Assembly: GCA_907165275.2 (NCBI GenBank)
Contig: OU015661.1
Span: 6,951,501-7,015,500, forward strand
DNA: 64,000 bases
Direction of reading: 5' to 3'
Source of the DNA: Zygaena filipendulae
Lineage: Eukaryota; Arthropoda; Insecta; Lepidoptera; Zygaenidae
Shown: piece after piece, positions 12,350 to 22,767 of the stretch
Position numbering within the stretch: the first letter of the stretch is position 1
How the letters are laid out: each line of letters opens with the position of its first letter
The notes under the pieces: model-generated
The model's database searches: none
Told to the model about the DNA's origin: nothing
The model's input: only the letters and a program-made list of their open reading frames with translations
Position numbers and translations under genes: made by a program

Positions 12350-12491
12350 AAGTCGGTGCCAAGCCAAATAGGTATGTATGTAATAGGTAGATAGACTAAG
12401 TCCGCTCCTGCCACTATGCAAGCGTGTAAGTGTGTTGACGTGAACATAACAACCCAAGTGGGCAGAGACAAGCGGGCTTGGCACCCACTTC
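12350..12491. repeat. Inverted repeat, 17-bp arms
   Basis: GAAGTCGGTGCCAAGCC and GGCTTGGCACCCACTTC are inverted with one mismatch, 142 bp from end to end. The arms resemble the AACCGACTTC repeat family next door. Confidence 0.5.
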
Positions 12492-12592
12492 AAACCAATC
12501 TATCAGTAGGTAGCACATACCAATAATATTATAACGTGCATTTTTGTCTTTCGGATTAATTCTGTATTTTCTGATTTTTAACTTTTGTATGT

Positions 12593-12920
12593 TTTGAAGT
12601 CGGTTTATTTTTTGGTTAAAATTAAGTTTATTTTCCACTTTTAAATGGGTTTGTTTATCAAGTGCCAATTTATCTAATTGAATCGCAAACTGTAGAATAA
12701 CTATACCTATTTGAAGAGTTCCTTCGATTTCTCCAAGATCCCATCATCAGATCCTGACTTCATGACAATGACACCACTTCGGTAGTATACCTACCCTTTC
12801 AAACAAAAATAGATTTTTCAAAGCGGTCCAGCCGCCTTCTAGTAATCGCGTAACAAACATACAAAAAAAACATTCAGTCGAATTGAGTACCTACTTCTTT
12901 TTTGAAGTCGGTTAAAATAG
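12593..12920 (-). repeat. AACCGACTTC-family dispersed repeat
   Basis: The minus strand begins ATTTTAACCGACTTCAAAAA and runs through GCGGTCCAGCCGCC-type text and 'GGATCTTGGAGAAATCGAAG', matching the copies at 20578, 49818 and 55213. Confidence 0.55.
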
Positions 12921-13369
12921 TATTTTGTTCTTCTTACATTCTGATCAACTGATTAGTTGAAGAATAATAAAATGGGTTGGGATATAATATTATGTTAAGA
13001 TAACTCATGGTAACCACCGGTAGAATGAGCCGACTAGGCAGGGGATAGTAGACGTCAGCGTCACTGTAATACGTATATCGGCCCAACAAAGACATGAAAA
13101 ATGGTTGCAAGTGAGAAGACATGAAAGGGATAAAGGTACCTCTTATCTGTTCAAAGATTCAACATCATCTGTTGGAGCGTTTGCATTCATGTTTACCTAC
13201 ATTGTGGGGATGTGATAGTGTCGGATGGAGGTATTTTGTCTGTAAGCACCTACGTACATAACGTCTATCATCATACAAATGCACAAGTATTTAGCTCTAA
13301 GACTCCCTAGGTATAAGTTTTAGTAAACAAAGAGTATATTAATTATAGAGGTACTCGTTTGACTTATAT

Positions 13370-13470
13370 GTTCCCCGCGGTTTCACCCGCGTTAATTTCG
13401 GAGATCATGCGCAAATTCTGGGTGAAAAGTACCCCACCTATATTTTTCTGTACCCCTGTTAACCTTTTGA
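13370..13470 (-). mobile_element. Helitron-like fragment
   Basis: TTCCCCGCGGTTTCACCCGC, then TAATTTCGGAG and TTTTTCTGTACCCCTGTTAA. Confidence 0.5.
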
Positions 13471-13499
13471 TTTGCGGGGGCGGTATGGAGACAACCTTA

Positions 13500-13650
13500 C
13501 CTATCAACTATCAAATTCAAAATTATATTTAAAGTTCCCGCTTAAATCGTTGACGTCAATAAAATTATATTAGTTGCGTTTGCTTGCTTAGTGCTATGAC
13601 TGGAGAAAAGAAACTGGGCAAAGAACTCCCCAGGTGCATGCTGTCAGTTT
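13500..13650. repeat. Dispersed repeat ('GGCTCTTTTTGACGTCAA' family), second copy
   Basis: GTTGACGTCAATAAAATTAT, CTTAGTGCTATGACTGGAG and AGGTGCATGCTGTCAGTTT match the copy at 6793. Confidence 0.45.
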
Positions 13651-14479
13651 ACTTATAAAGTTTTATCATACCACCGTTTTATATATATTTCGATTAATTA
13701 TGTGAGGAAAAAGTGCCGTTTAAATTATAAATTTTGATGCAATAAATAAACTTCAAATAACGGATAATTACCATCTATGTTATCGCAATAATTCGAAATT
13801 TCAAACTAAATTGCTTTTAAACCCTGTCTACGTTATGTACATATACTCGTATATACGTATTATAGGTATATATATATCATTAGAGTAGATATCATACAAG
13901 ATAGGTACTCTGTGCACTTTACAACCAAAACTTTTCACTTAAGTATAATTGCCTACTCACTAGACCCTGCGAGTCTTTAAACCTTAACTCTGAGAACCTC
14001 CAAATAATGATGGAACGCAAAGTTCCTGAAAAACTTTTTATGTGCAGCTGTGGAGCAGAGAAATTAGGAAGCAAGTTACGCCATTAATAATTTTGTTGCC
14101 GTGCTACGGGTAGCTAATGTTTCAGCTGGCTTATTATTATTGGGAAATTTTGTAATGACTGTTAACGTAAAAACACGCTATACCCTTTAAACATGCGACT
14201 TGACAAATAACAACCTAGTTCATCGAACTTACATATTATGGTTTTATATCATGCATCTATAAATATGATAAAATTGTAGCTAATTAAAGTTGAGTCAGTT
14301 TGTTCAAGAAAAATATACAAAAAAAATAAAGAAAACGGTTTTAATGTTACTAACAGAATCCAAAACAATGCACTGAATAAAATACAATGTACGAAGATTA
14401 TGTAATATTTAAATTACGGAGATACGTAATTTTAAACTGCAAGTACTTACTGCCGTAATAGAGTTACCCATCCCATCCC

Positions 14480-14594
14480 CATTCCAGGTCGACAACTGCA
14501 TGCCTTCTGGTGTTGCAGATGTCTATGGGCGGCGGTAATCACTTACCATCAGGTGTACCACTTGCCCGTTTGCCCTCTATGACAAAAAAAAAAC
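14480..14594 (+). mobile_element. Non-LTR retrotransposon 3' end
   Basis: GGCGGCGGTAATCACTTACC, ATCAGGTGTACCACTTGCCC and GTTTGCC, then a short A tract. This 3' end is a very common tail in lepidopteran genomes. Confidence 0.55.
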
Positions 14595-14979
14595 AGATCC
14601 AGCAATTACTTAATCTTGCTAGACGCTGTCGCGTTAATTTGGAGTTCCTGCGGGAATAGGTACTACGCGCGAATTCGCGAAAGAATCGCGTTTTAATATT
14701 GTTAAGGTTTAGGATTCTAAATAATATTGAGATTTTCTAATTTTTGCACAAAAACGCTTTTACTTTATTTAGATTTCAGTCCACAGAACACACTCAAGTC
14801 TGACCCAGTGTTGCCAATGTATTACCTATTTAGAACATGAAATAAAATTATATCCTCAATAAATATACTAATATTTATGAATATAAGTTATTATTTTTAT
14901 AAGTTTTTCAGTTTTTTCAGAATAGGTATATTAAAAATAATAAGTTTAGGTGATTTTAGCGTCGTATTATATTTTAGTG

Positions 14980-15272
14980 ACAACGTGTTAATGAACTTAT
15001 ATTTTTTTTCATTTCACTAGCCCATGTCTAAATGATTTATAATACAATATTTGGCGCGTACGCCACTCGCAGCAAAAAAAATCGAATCGGTCATTGACAC
15101 GTAAGTGCGGGCGTATAGCGCTTGAAATTTCGTAGATAGGTCACCCCCAAACTAATGTTGAATAACTTTTAAACTATTATTTATTTCGACATAATTTATA
15201 TTTAAGTCACATTAATGTTTATTTTTTTAAATGGGGTGTATCAGATTTTTGTTTAATTCATTAACACGTTGT
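14980..15272 (-). mobile_element. MITE with ACAACGTGTTAATGAA terminal repeats, copy 1
   Basis: 293 bp. It begins ACAACGTGTTAATGAAC and ends TTCATTAACACGTTGT. The interior (CAATATTTGGCGCG, AATGGGGTGTATCAG) is the inverse of the copy at 17803. Confidence 0.7.
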
Positions 15273-15680
15273 ATATGAAATCCTCAACAACAATAATAAT
15301 AATGTTGATTTTCATCAATTTTGACCCAAGGTTGAATTGATTCATCAATGTGTCCATTAGTGTAGTTAGGTACATACAGCGGGTCCAACCCACGAGTCTC
15401 GAGGGACTCATTCTTTCATTTATTGAAATTTGCTAAAGAGCAGTGTGATAATGTAAATGTATTGGATCTGCGAACAGCCGACGGAAGAGGGGGACGGATA
15501 ATAATGACTACATCTCTCAGTTTATTCCTTTTAGTATTTTTGTAGGTATACGGATATTAAAAATTCAATCAAGTCTATTGAAATGTTTACAGCATTCATT
15601 ACTTAGAGAGGCACACAACAAGAAGAATATGGTAATTATTTGATTTTATTGAAAGTACTGACATGAAATCTAAATAAAAA

Positions 15681-16177
15681 TAAATCCCTATTTCCCTTGG
15701 TCATGGCATCATATCTACGTGAACGGCTGGACAACCGCTAATTCTTTTTTGTTGTTTGATATTGTAAGGAGACGGTTCTTAATGGAAGAAGTTTGGAGTT
15801 CTTGCGGGAATTGGGTATTCTCCAAGGTATGAAAATCAAAATTCTAATTAGTCCGTCAGTTAGAAAATAAAAAAATAATAGACACGTATTTTTTGCTTTT
15901 TCAATTTAATGAAAATGAACATAGATAAAGCGCATTAAAGTTTAGGGTGGGGGGCTCGTGACGTCAATATTCATTATAAGCGCCATACAAACCGTTGTGA
16001 ATTGTGACGTCACGCGAAATTTCAACTCAATGTATCTCTGTTATTTTTTGATTACGTAAAAAAAGAAAAAATACGTGTCCAATATTTTTTACTAATCTAC
16101 AAGACGGACTAAAAAAATTTTTTTTATCAAGTAGCCAATTCCGAAACTCACGTGGGTGAAACCGCAGGGCACAGCTA
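15681..16177 (+). mobile_element. Helitron-like repeat split by a MITE
   Basis: AATCCCTATTTCCCTTGGTC at the left and CACGTGGGTGAAACCGCAGG plus CTAG|T at the right. It is interrupted inside its GCGGGAATTCCG motif by the element at 15813-16136. Confidence 0.6.
15813..16136 (+). mobile_element. CRE-bearing MITE, copy 1 (nested)
   Basis: 324 bp flanked on both sides by AATT; removing it restores a GCGGGAATTCCG Helitron motif. Inner inverted repeat TTAGTCCGTCAGTTAGA / TCTACAAGACGGACTAA. Carries GTGACGTCAA and GTGACGTCAC. Confidence 0.75.
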
Positions 16178-16189
16178 GTAGGTACCTAT

Positions 16190-17790
16190 CTATACGTATA
16201 ATAATAATATTTTATATTTACTATCAATAGGTATATTTCAATTTTAAACTTTTTGAATATTGTTGTTTTTCAAGAATGAGGTTAGTTTTGGTTTTGAGAC
16301 TCTCGGTATCGTTGGTGAATGGTGGCATATACCCAGAATACTATGGAAATAGCGATGATTACATAATATATATAATATAATATATAATATCATAGCCAAG
16401 ATTTGACTTTAAACCCGTGTTGACTTCTCTGACCGTCATGGTAGAGACAAGTGGTAGACACCGTCAAGTAGATAAAACCACTTCAATTTTGTAGACAAAA
16501 TTTGCAGCTTGGTTTCTAATTTAATACCTATTTCCCATCCAGAATATGGATTTTCAAGCAAAAAAGGGAGCTTTTTTTCAGCTAGGTGGAACAATTCTCA
16601 CATAATCTTGTTTTTTATATTATATTTATCCAAAATACCATCGAGTAAGTGTAGATACCAGTATTGGGAATATTCATTTCGAATCCTCTAATCATTTTCA
16701 CGTCAAGTTGCAATAGGTAGGTAGCTATTAAGCAGGAAACCCTAAGCACCACAACCTTCTGTAATGGGGGAAATAAAATTAAATATTGAAAGAACTCGTT
16801 TAGGCGTTATAGTCCGAACACAAAATAAATCGTACCGTCTGTAAGTATCGCATAAAGAAAATTGGTTCTGTGCAATTTCGGTAATGCATGAGTTGCTTGG
16901 CCAAATAAGGAAACGTTTTAGTGCTATGAGTGGAAAAAGTGATATCTAGAGTACCTACCTAGTTCTACTAAATAATCACAAGTTGCTGCCGTGAGTAGTT
17001 ATGAAATAAAATTTAAAAAAATAATAAAATATTTATGTGAATCTTACAAATTATCATCAAGTATTGCGAGCATTAAACACCTTAAAATTCTTTGAAAACC
17101 ATTCCATACTTTCATTTAATCAGATTAATGACTATAATTTTAATATCCTTTAGGTGTTAGGACGATCTTATTCACCTCTAATTAACCGAGATTGTAGCAC
17201 GGTAGCAATAAATCAAATGACAGGAAATGATCTCAGCGGTAAAAGAGGAGGAAAAAAATGTTAATAAAATTTTACCTTCGTTTTCTCGAGACGCGTTAAT
17301 CTTAACCCTCGCACCAATTCTGTTCAGATTTCAGTAGCGGAGAAATTAATTCCTGCCTGGTAAAGATTGCTATAGAATACCCGTGAACGTGTTTGATATA
17401 GATGTTATGGAACGAGGCTGCGGACTATGAAACTACCGATATTTTTGATGGACAGACTATTTATTTTTACAAAGTAATGTCATAATTTTTCTCTTTTGTA
17501 AATTATTAGGTGAATTTGGAACATGATGGACAATGTTTAGTGCGTATTCGTGCGTATTTTAGATATCGCATTTTATATAACATATTTTTATATATTTTTA
17601 AAATAGACTATATCCTTATGATCCTTATGTGAATGTGTAAGAGAGAAAGAAAGGTTGACTCTACTATGGTTCAATGAAGAGAGTAATTAAATTACTCTCG
17701 AACTTTGCTTGGTAGACATAATCACATGCCCGATCTCTCTGTGAGATCTCTTTACCATCTGTCTGATCCTCACAAGTAAGTCTCCTATCC
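16190..17790. other. Stretch without recognised genes
   Basis: Includes a TA-rich microsatellite near 16365-16393. Otherwise nothing recognised. Confidence 0.35.
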
Positions 17791-17802
17791 CTGAATACCT
17801 AT

Positions 17803-18156
17803 ACAACGTGTTAATGAATTAACTGAAAACCTGATACACCCCATTTAAAAAAATAAACAATAATATGATTGAAATATATTTTATGTCGAAAAAATTTATA
17901 CTTTAAAAGTTATTCAACCTTAGTTTGGAGGTGACCTATCTATGAAATTTCAAGCACTAGATACGTGCGCGCCTATCGGTTCGAATTTTTTTGCTGCGGG
18001 GGGCACACGCGCCAAATATTGTATTATAAATAATTTAGATAGACATGGGCTAGAAAAATGAAAAAATATAACCTACATTAAAACAGTGCGATCGATTCGC
18101 TTGTCGATTCTGAGTAAACTACTTTCTAGTTTTCAGTTAATTCATTAACACGTTGT
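17803..18156 (+). mobile_element. MITE with perfect 28-bp terminal inverted repeats, copy 2
   Basis: 354 bp. The first 28 bases (ACAACGTGTTAATGAATTAA...) are exactly repeated in inverted form at the end. The interior matches 14980-15272 in opposite orientation plus about 60 extra bases before the right end. It has no coding capacity, so a transposase must act in trans. Confidence 0.75.
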
Positions 18157-18940
18157 ACAGGTAAAAAAAAAATGTTAAAGCACGAAAGTATCTAATAAAG
18201 TAATGGTGTGGCAAAATAATATTGTGCTAAAGACAATAAAATTGCATCTGAAGTAGGTTGAGCTCACGCCAAACCGAACTAAATGCATTTACTATTAAAA
18301 ACCAACAGAGCTATCTCATTTGCAAAGCTAAACTAACTTTTTCAAGTGAGCTAGCTTAGCTATTCAATTTGAGTTCGTTTGCAGTCATGACTGAATTTCC
18401 AGTTTAATTAAATGGAAACAAGAGAATGGTGAGTCGGACTCGTCACTCGATACCATTGGTTACTTTTATATGCATTGCACTTTTTCGTATATTCTGATAT
18501 ACCTATTAAAAAGACTATGCGTTCGTGGGTGGATTTATAGCTGACTTCTCTTCCGCTTTTTTCAAAATCTATTACGGCGTGCACGCGAATTATTCCCAGG
18601 TAGCAGTGAAAAATTTACATTGAATTCCGCGTTTCACGTCGTATATATTGTATAGCGGGTAATAAATTTCGTCATTGTATTTTTTCCTTCCGTTTCAAAA
18701 TCATTATAAAACCTTAAAAAATCAGAGCTATTAAATAAACAGGTACCTAATTCGCCAGTAAAACAATTTTTAAACAGGTTTATATAGCTCATTTATCTGG
18801 AAATACGCAAGTATCAAATTCAATATGAGTTTAATAAGTCTAAAAAAACAACCGATCTTACGTGTAAGAATTGAAATATAAATAATTGAAATATATTGTA
18901 TTATTTCTTTTCAGTAATTGTGCCCAAGTTTCACTAGATA

Positions 18941-19198
18941 AGGCTAAAGCCACACTAAAAAGAGCTTCGCTTATTATCAGAAGCCAAGAAACTCGCTGAG
19001 TAACTAATCCTAGTGAACAGATATATTATTGCATACTTACTATATAGCCAGGCAATTACCTATAGGGGAGTCACCTGCAGTGTGGCCAGCTGCAATAGTA
19101 CCTAACTATGTAATACGTCTGTTCACTAAGATTAGTCACTCAGCGAGTTTCTTGGCTTTTAGCAATAAGCGAAGCTATTTGTAGTGTGGATTTAGCCT
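18941..19198. mobile_element. Fold-back element with ~80-bp inverted arms
   Basis: 18941-19020 and about 19118-19198 are inverted copies at roughly 85% identity, e.g. GCCAAGAAACTCGCTGAGT and ACTCAGCGAGTTTCTTGGC. The centre is about 95 bp. Non-coding; a transcript would form a long hairpin. Confidence 0.65.
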
Positions 19199-19229
19199 GA
19201 AGAAACCTCTATTTATGTCATTATGTATA

Positions 19230-19298
19230 CGCTTAATAAAACGCTGGTTTTGGTATAGGCTAAAATTTTTTATATCAAAACCAGAGTTTTATTAAGCG
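19230..19298. repeat. Hairpin with 28-bp arms and 13-nt loop
   Basis: 19230-19257 and 19271-19298 pair at 26 of 28 positions (CTTAATAAAAC...GTTTTATTAAG). The size is in the range of an insect miRNA precursor, but nothing else shows that it is one. Confidence 0.6.
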
Positions 19299-20096
19299 TC
19301 AAAACGCAATTTGTTACGAATCACAGTATCCGACTCGGTGTAAGAGGTAAATACGTAGCTAACTCCAGTTCACTTTGGTTGGCAGGCCCGTCCCACTGTC
19401 AATTAGTTAGCAGGTAGCGACTAGGACAGCTGGTGTCAAGTGATGGTAATTAACTGAGAGAAACGGCCGACTATTCTATTTATTATGTAGGTAGTACAGT
19501 AGTCGATAGAAATCAGACACACATAACGTAGGTAACCTACCTAAATTATAAATCGGCAAAAAAAGTTTGTGTCCAAAGCAATCGGTGAAGAATTTTACCG
19601 AAGGCTTAAGCACAAATCAATTTTTATTTATATACCTAGACTAGATATTATGGCCTCGGGATTCATATTTGATATCTGTGAAAACGTTAAATTAGGAATC
19701 CAAATGGTGGACTGATAACTATCAGTTCTCCAGAAAGTACCCAGATAGATTACATTTAAGATTATCAACAATGCTGGAAAAATTCTAAACGTACACAAAG
19801 AGGGTCGGAAGGTTTCATTATAGAGTTACATATTTTTCTCTTTTCTCCACGTCTCACCCTTTTACTCCCCAGTTCCCTAACCAAATACTCACGCCCTTGG
19901 TACAGATTTAATGCAAAATAAAACTCTCCCTCTAGGAATAAAGGAAGTCAAAAAAATTTCAATTTTTTTTAACTTTAATTATACCTATATACCTATAGGT
20001 ATACGTAGGTATACCTATATCTTTTATTGGCGTACAAATCCCTGCTATGCATGAACAATCCAAAAAAAGAGAGCCGTGTACCTAGTAGTTTTAATA

Positions 20097-20262
20097 GATT
20101 CTGGGTTAAAAAGTACCCTATGTCCTTCTCTGTAGATATCCCTGACAATGTGTAGGTATACAAAATTTCATGGTATGAGCCGTTAAGCCGTGAAAGCGTA
20201 ACAAATAAACAAACAGACAAACCAACTCACTTTCGCGTTTAGAATAAATATGTAGTAAGGAT
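20097..20262 (-). mobile_element. Helitron-like fragment
   Basis: AAAAAGTACCCTATGTCCTT, then GAGCCGTTAAGCCGTGAAAG, and ACTCACTTTCGCGTT at the right. Confidence 0.5.
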
Positions 20263-20469
20263 TACAAACAAATAATGTATACATCAGAGGGCATTTATTA
20301 ACGTCTTTGATATCGTCGCGTCGACAACGTCGCGCTTCTTTTAAAACCGTGATTTTAAATTTTTGAATAGTGCGGTTATTCATGCAAAACAGCGAAATGT
20401 AGTTTTAGGTATTTTGTGATAGAAGTTATACCTAATGTTATCGTTATAATATTTTATATAATAGGTAAT

Positions 20470-20575
20470 CATCGAACCACCGATAAGACCGCGCGCGCGG
20501 TGCACGTCGTGGCTATCCGGCGCCGCTGCATGGAGCTCGTGGTCACAAAGTGGAGTGAGGTGCGACAACTGTTTG
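20470..20575. other. GC-rich island, unassigned
   Basis: GACCGCGCGCGCGGTGCACG and similar CpG-rich text in an AT-rich background. ORFs cross it on both strands and none is recognisable. Confidence 0.3.
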
Positions 20576-20577
20576 TT

Positions 20578-20870
20578 ATTAACCGACTTCCAAAAAGGAG
20601 GAGGTTCTATGTTCGATTGTATGTATGTTTTTTTTTTCTTTTAAGAGAAAATCAATTATTTTACACAGGCGCGGCGTATCAAATTCAAATTCAAGAGCCA
20701 TTCATTACATTGGATTGGTTGTTACAATCACTTGTGATCGTCAGCAGGTTCTTAAAACTACATACCGTCAGTTCGGAATACGTCCTCTACTGAGAAGAAC
20801 TGACAAGAAACTCAGCAGGGCTGTCTTTTAATGATCGTACTTATAAAACTAGGAGAACAAAAAATAGTAA
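20578..20870 (+). repeat. AACCGACTTC repeat start joined to a 'GAAACTCAGCAGGG' repeat
   Basis: TTAACCGACTTCCAAAAAGG at the left matches 49818 and 55213. The following part (GTCCTCTACTGAGAAGAACT, GAAACTCAGCAGGGCTGTCT) is text I know as a common lepidopteran dispersed repeat. Confidence 0.45.
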
Positions 20871-21261
20871 TTAAATAGAGCAATTCATTCCCAAATGTCT
20901 ATATCATTTAAATAGTCTACTACACTATAATATGCTTTATCGCATAATCTGTGTTTGATAAGGATTTAATAATTGACAAATTAACTAAATCGTTTGGGAG
21001 TTTGTTGTAAAAGCGTATACTATACCTACATTGTCTTTTAAAAGAGTTAGAAATGTTATGGAGCCTAGTAGATATTAGCCACAGCGAGTTTATCTTTATT
21101 TCTTAAGTTTAGATTATGTAAATCACTGTTTTTTTTAAAGTTGCCTAAATTTTTGTGAACATATAATAAATTCTCGTACCTATATGTACTGAGAATTTAC
21201 AGTCATAGCGGTGACCCATCAGGAAACCGTCGCAACATACGTCACACCTGCGCGTACGCGC

Positions 21262-21294
21262 GTTACTTATTATACGCGACGCATAATAAGTAAC
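21262..21294. repeat. Perfect 12-bp-arm hairpin
   Basis: GTTACTTATTAT and ATAATAAGTAAC flank a 9-nt CG-rich loop. Confidence 0.6.
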
Positions 21295-21779
21295 GATCTC
21301 ATATAAAAAGTAGATACACAGTCCCATACAAAAGTTCACTTAAAAACTGTCCTCAGTCGTGTTTACGTAGTTATAGCTGTGGTTATAGTTGGTTGGTATT
21401 ACAATAGTACTTACCGAAAATATGAAATTCCGTCCTTATTTAGGGTCCTAGATGTATGGTTTTTACAATTTTTAAACGAGCACGAATGTGACTGATTTAA
21501 AAGCGCACCCAAATGATCAAGTGGGCGCTATTTTCATGAGGACATTTTTGATGCTGATAGCGTATATACTTTTTATATGAGATCCATGTTTTTAGCACAC
21601 CTAAAAGTTCGACTGCCGTGATTGTCTCCGGATCTAGGTGCGCTTATCGTAGTGCAGCATTTATTTTTAAATATCCACATGAGGCCAACAGCCTAGCCGC
21701 AATTCAGTTTTCCAATCTGCATATATCTTTACGGATAACGAATATTCATAATTTAATTCATATTCATTCATAATATTCA

Positions 21780-21862
21780 TTTTATGATTAGTATTTTTAA
21801 CTTTCTGTGTATGTGTATGTCTGTTGTGAAATAAAAAAAATTCTATTCTATTCTATTTTCCC
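21780..21862 (+). mobile_element. Retroelement tail with (ATTCT)n
   Basis: TCTGTTGTGAAATAAAAAAA followed by repeated ATTCT, the usual end of a lepidopteran LINE or SINE tail. Confidence 0.4.
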
Positions 21863-22020
21863 CATTTGACCACGGGCGATAACATTAGTCGCATACCTAT
21901 GTCCTATATGTTTTTCTAAATTTTCATTCTGAAGGGGTGAATGAAAAGTTTGTACAGAAAATTTTCTCAGGCAATTGGAACCGCGGAACACGATTGCTTA
22001 TCATAACGTTTATATGAGTA

Positions 22021-22197
22021 CTAGCTGTTGCTCGCGGTTTCACCCGCGGCGATTTCGGAGTTCTCGCGGGAAATTCAGGATAAAAGGTGCCTACTCTATG
22101 TCCTTCTCTGTACCCCTGACAACGTGCATTCCAAAAATTCATGATGATCGGTTGAGCCGTTACGGTGTCACTTTCCCATTTATAATATTAGTAAGGA
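22021..22197 (-). mobile_element. Helitron-like repeat, near complete, just 3' of the UGT gene
   Basis: On the minus strand it reads A|TCCTTACTAATATT...CTAG|T, 177 bp, with the subterminal hairpin CCGCGGGTGAAACCGCG before CTAG. It lies 65 bp beyond the UGT stop codon, so it probably falls in the 3' UTR or immediately after it. Confidence 0.65.
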
Positions 22198-22261
22198 TGA
22201 TTACACAATGTTTCACAATTTTAAAGCTTCTATTTTTGAATTTTGGTTATATTTTAGTTAG

Positions 22262-22767
22262 CTAATTTTTCTTCTTCTTTTCTGATTTGGATTTTTTAAA
22301 CATTATTTTCAAACCCAAAATCGACAGCTTATAACAAGAGAATACTATCATAAAAGTAATAAATGCTAGAAATAGATATACATCCAACATATGATAGGCA
22401 AAATAATTCATCTGTAGTGTAGGGGTTTTCATGAATTCTGCTCCTTTGTGCCTTATGACATATTCGATCCACCACAAGGCTGTTTCTAAAGGCGGCATTG
22501 GCCTATCCTTAAACCTTATCGATATTTCTCTTGCCCTTTTCAAATATCTGTCATCATTTAACATTTTATTGATAACTTTTCTTAAGCTCTCCTCCGTAAT
22601 GTATTTGTATTCTAGTAATTCTCCATGCCCATTGTTAGCCATTTGCAAAATATTTAAGTATTGATCGCAGAACACTGGTATGCCTAGGATGGGAACACCG
22701 GCTGACATAGTTTCTTGTGACCCTAAAAGACCTCCGTGACCGATGAAGAGTTTTACATTTGGATGCG
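22262..22767 (-). other. UGT exon 4 (signature end, membrane anchor, tail)
   Basis: Acceptor TTTTTAG|CGCAT. It codes AHPNVKLFIGHGG through CDQ, then the membrane segment and the KKKN tail, and ends in TAG. Confidence 0.9.

Noticed and set aside
20416..20793. 125-codon ORF crossing a GC-rich island
   Set aside because: It runs from AT-rich DNA through the island into two known dispersed repeats, so it is a composite of unrelated pieces.
21975..22265. 96-codon ORF beside the UGT gene
   Set aside because: Most of it is the Helitron-like repeat 22021-22197.
22431..22664. 77-codon plus-strand ORF
   Set aside because: Antisense shadow of UGT exon 4.
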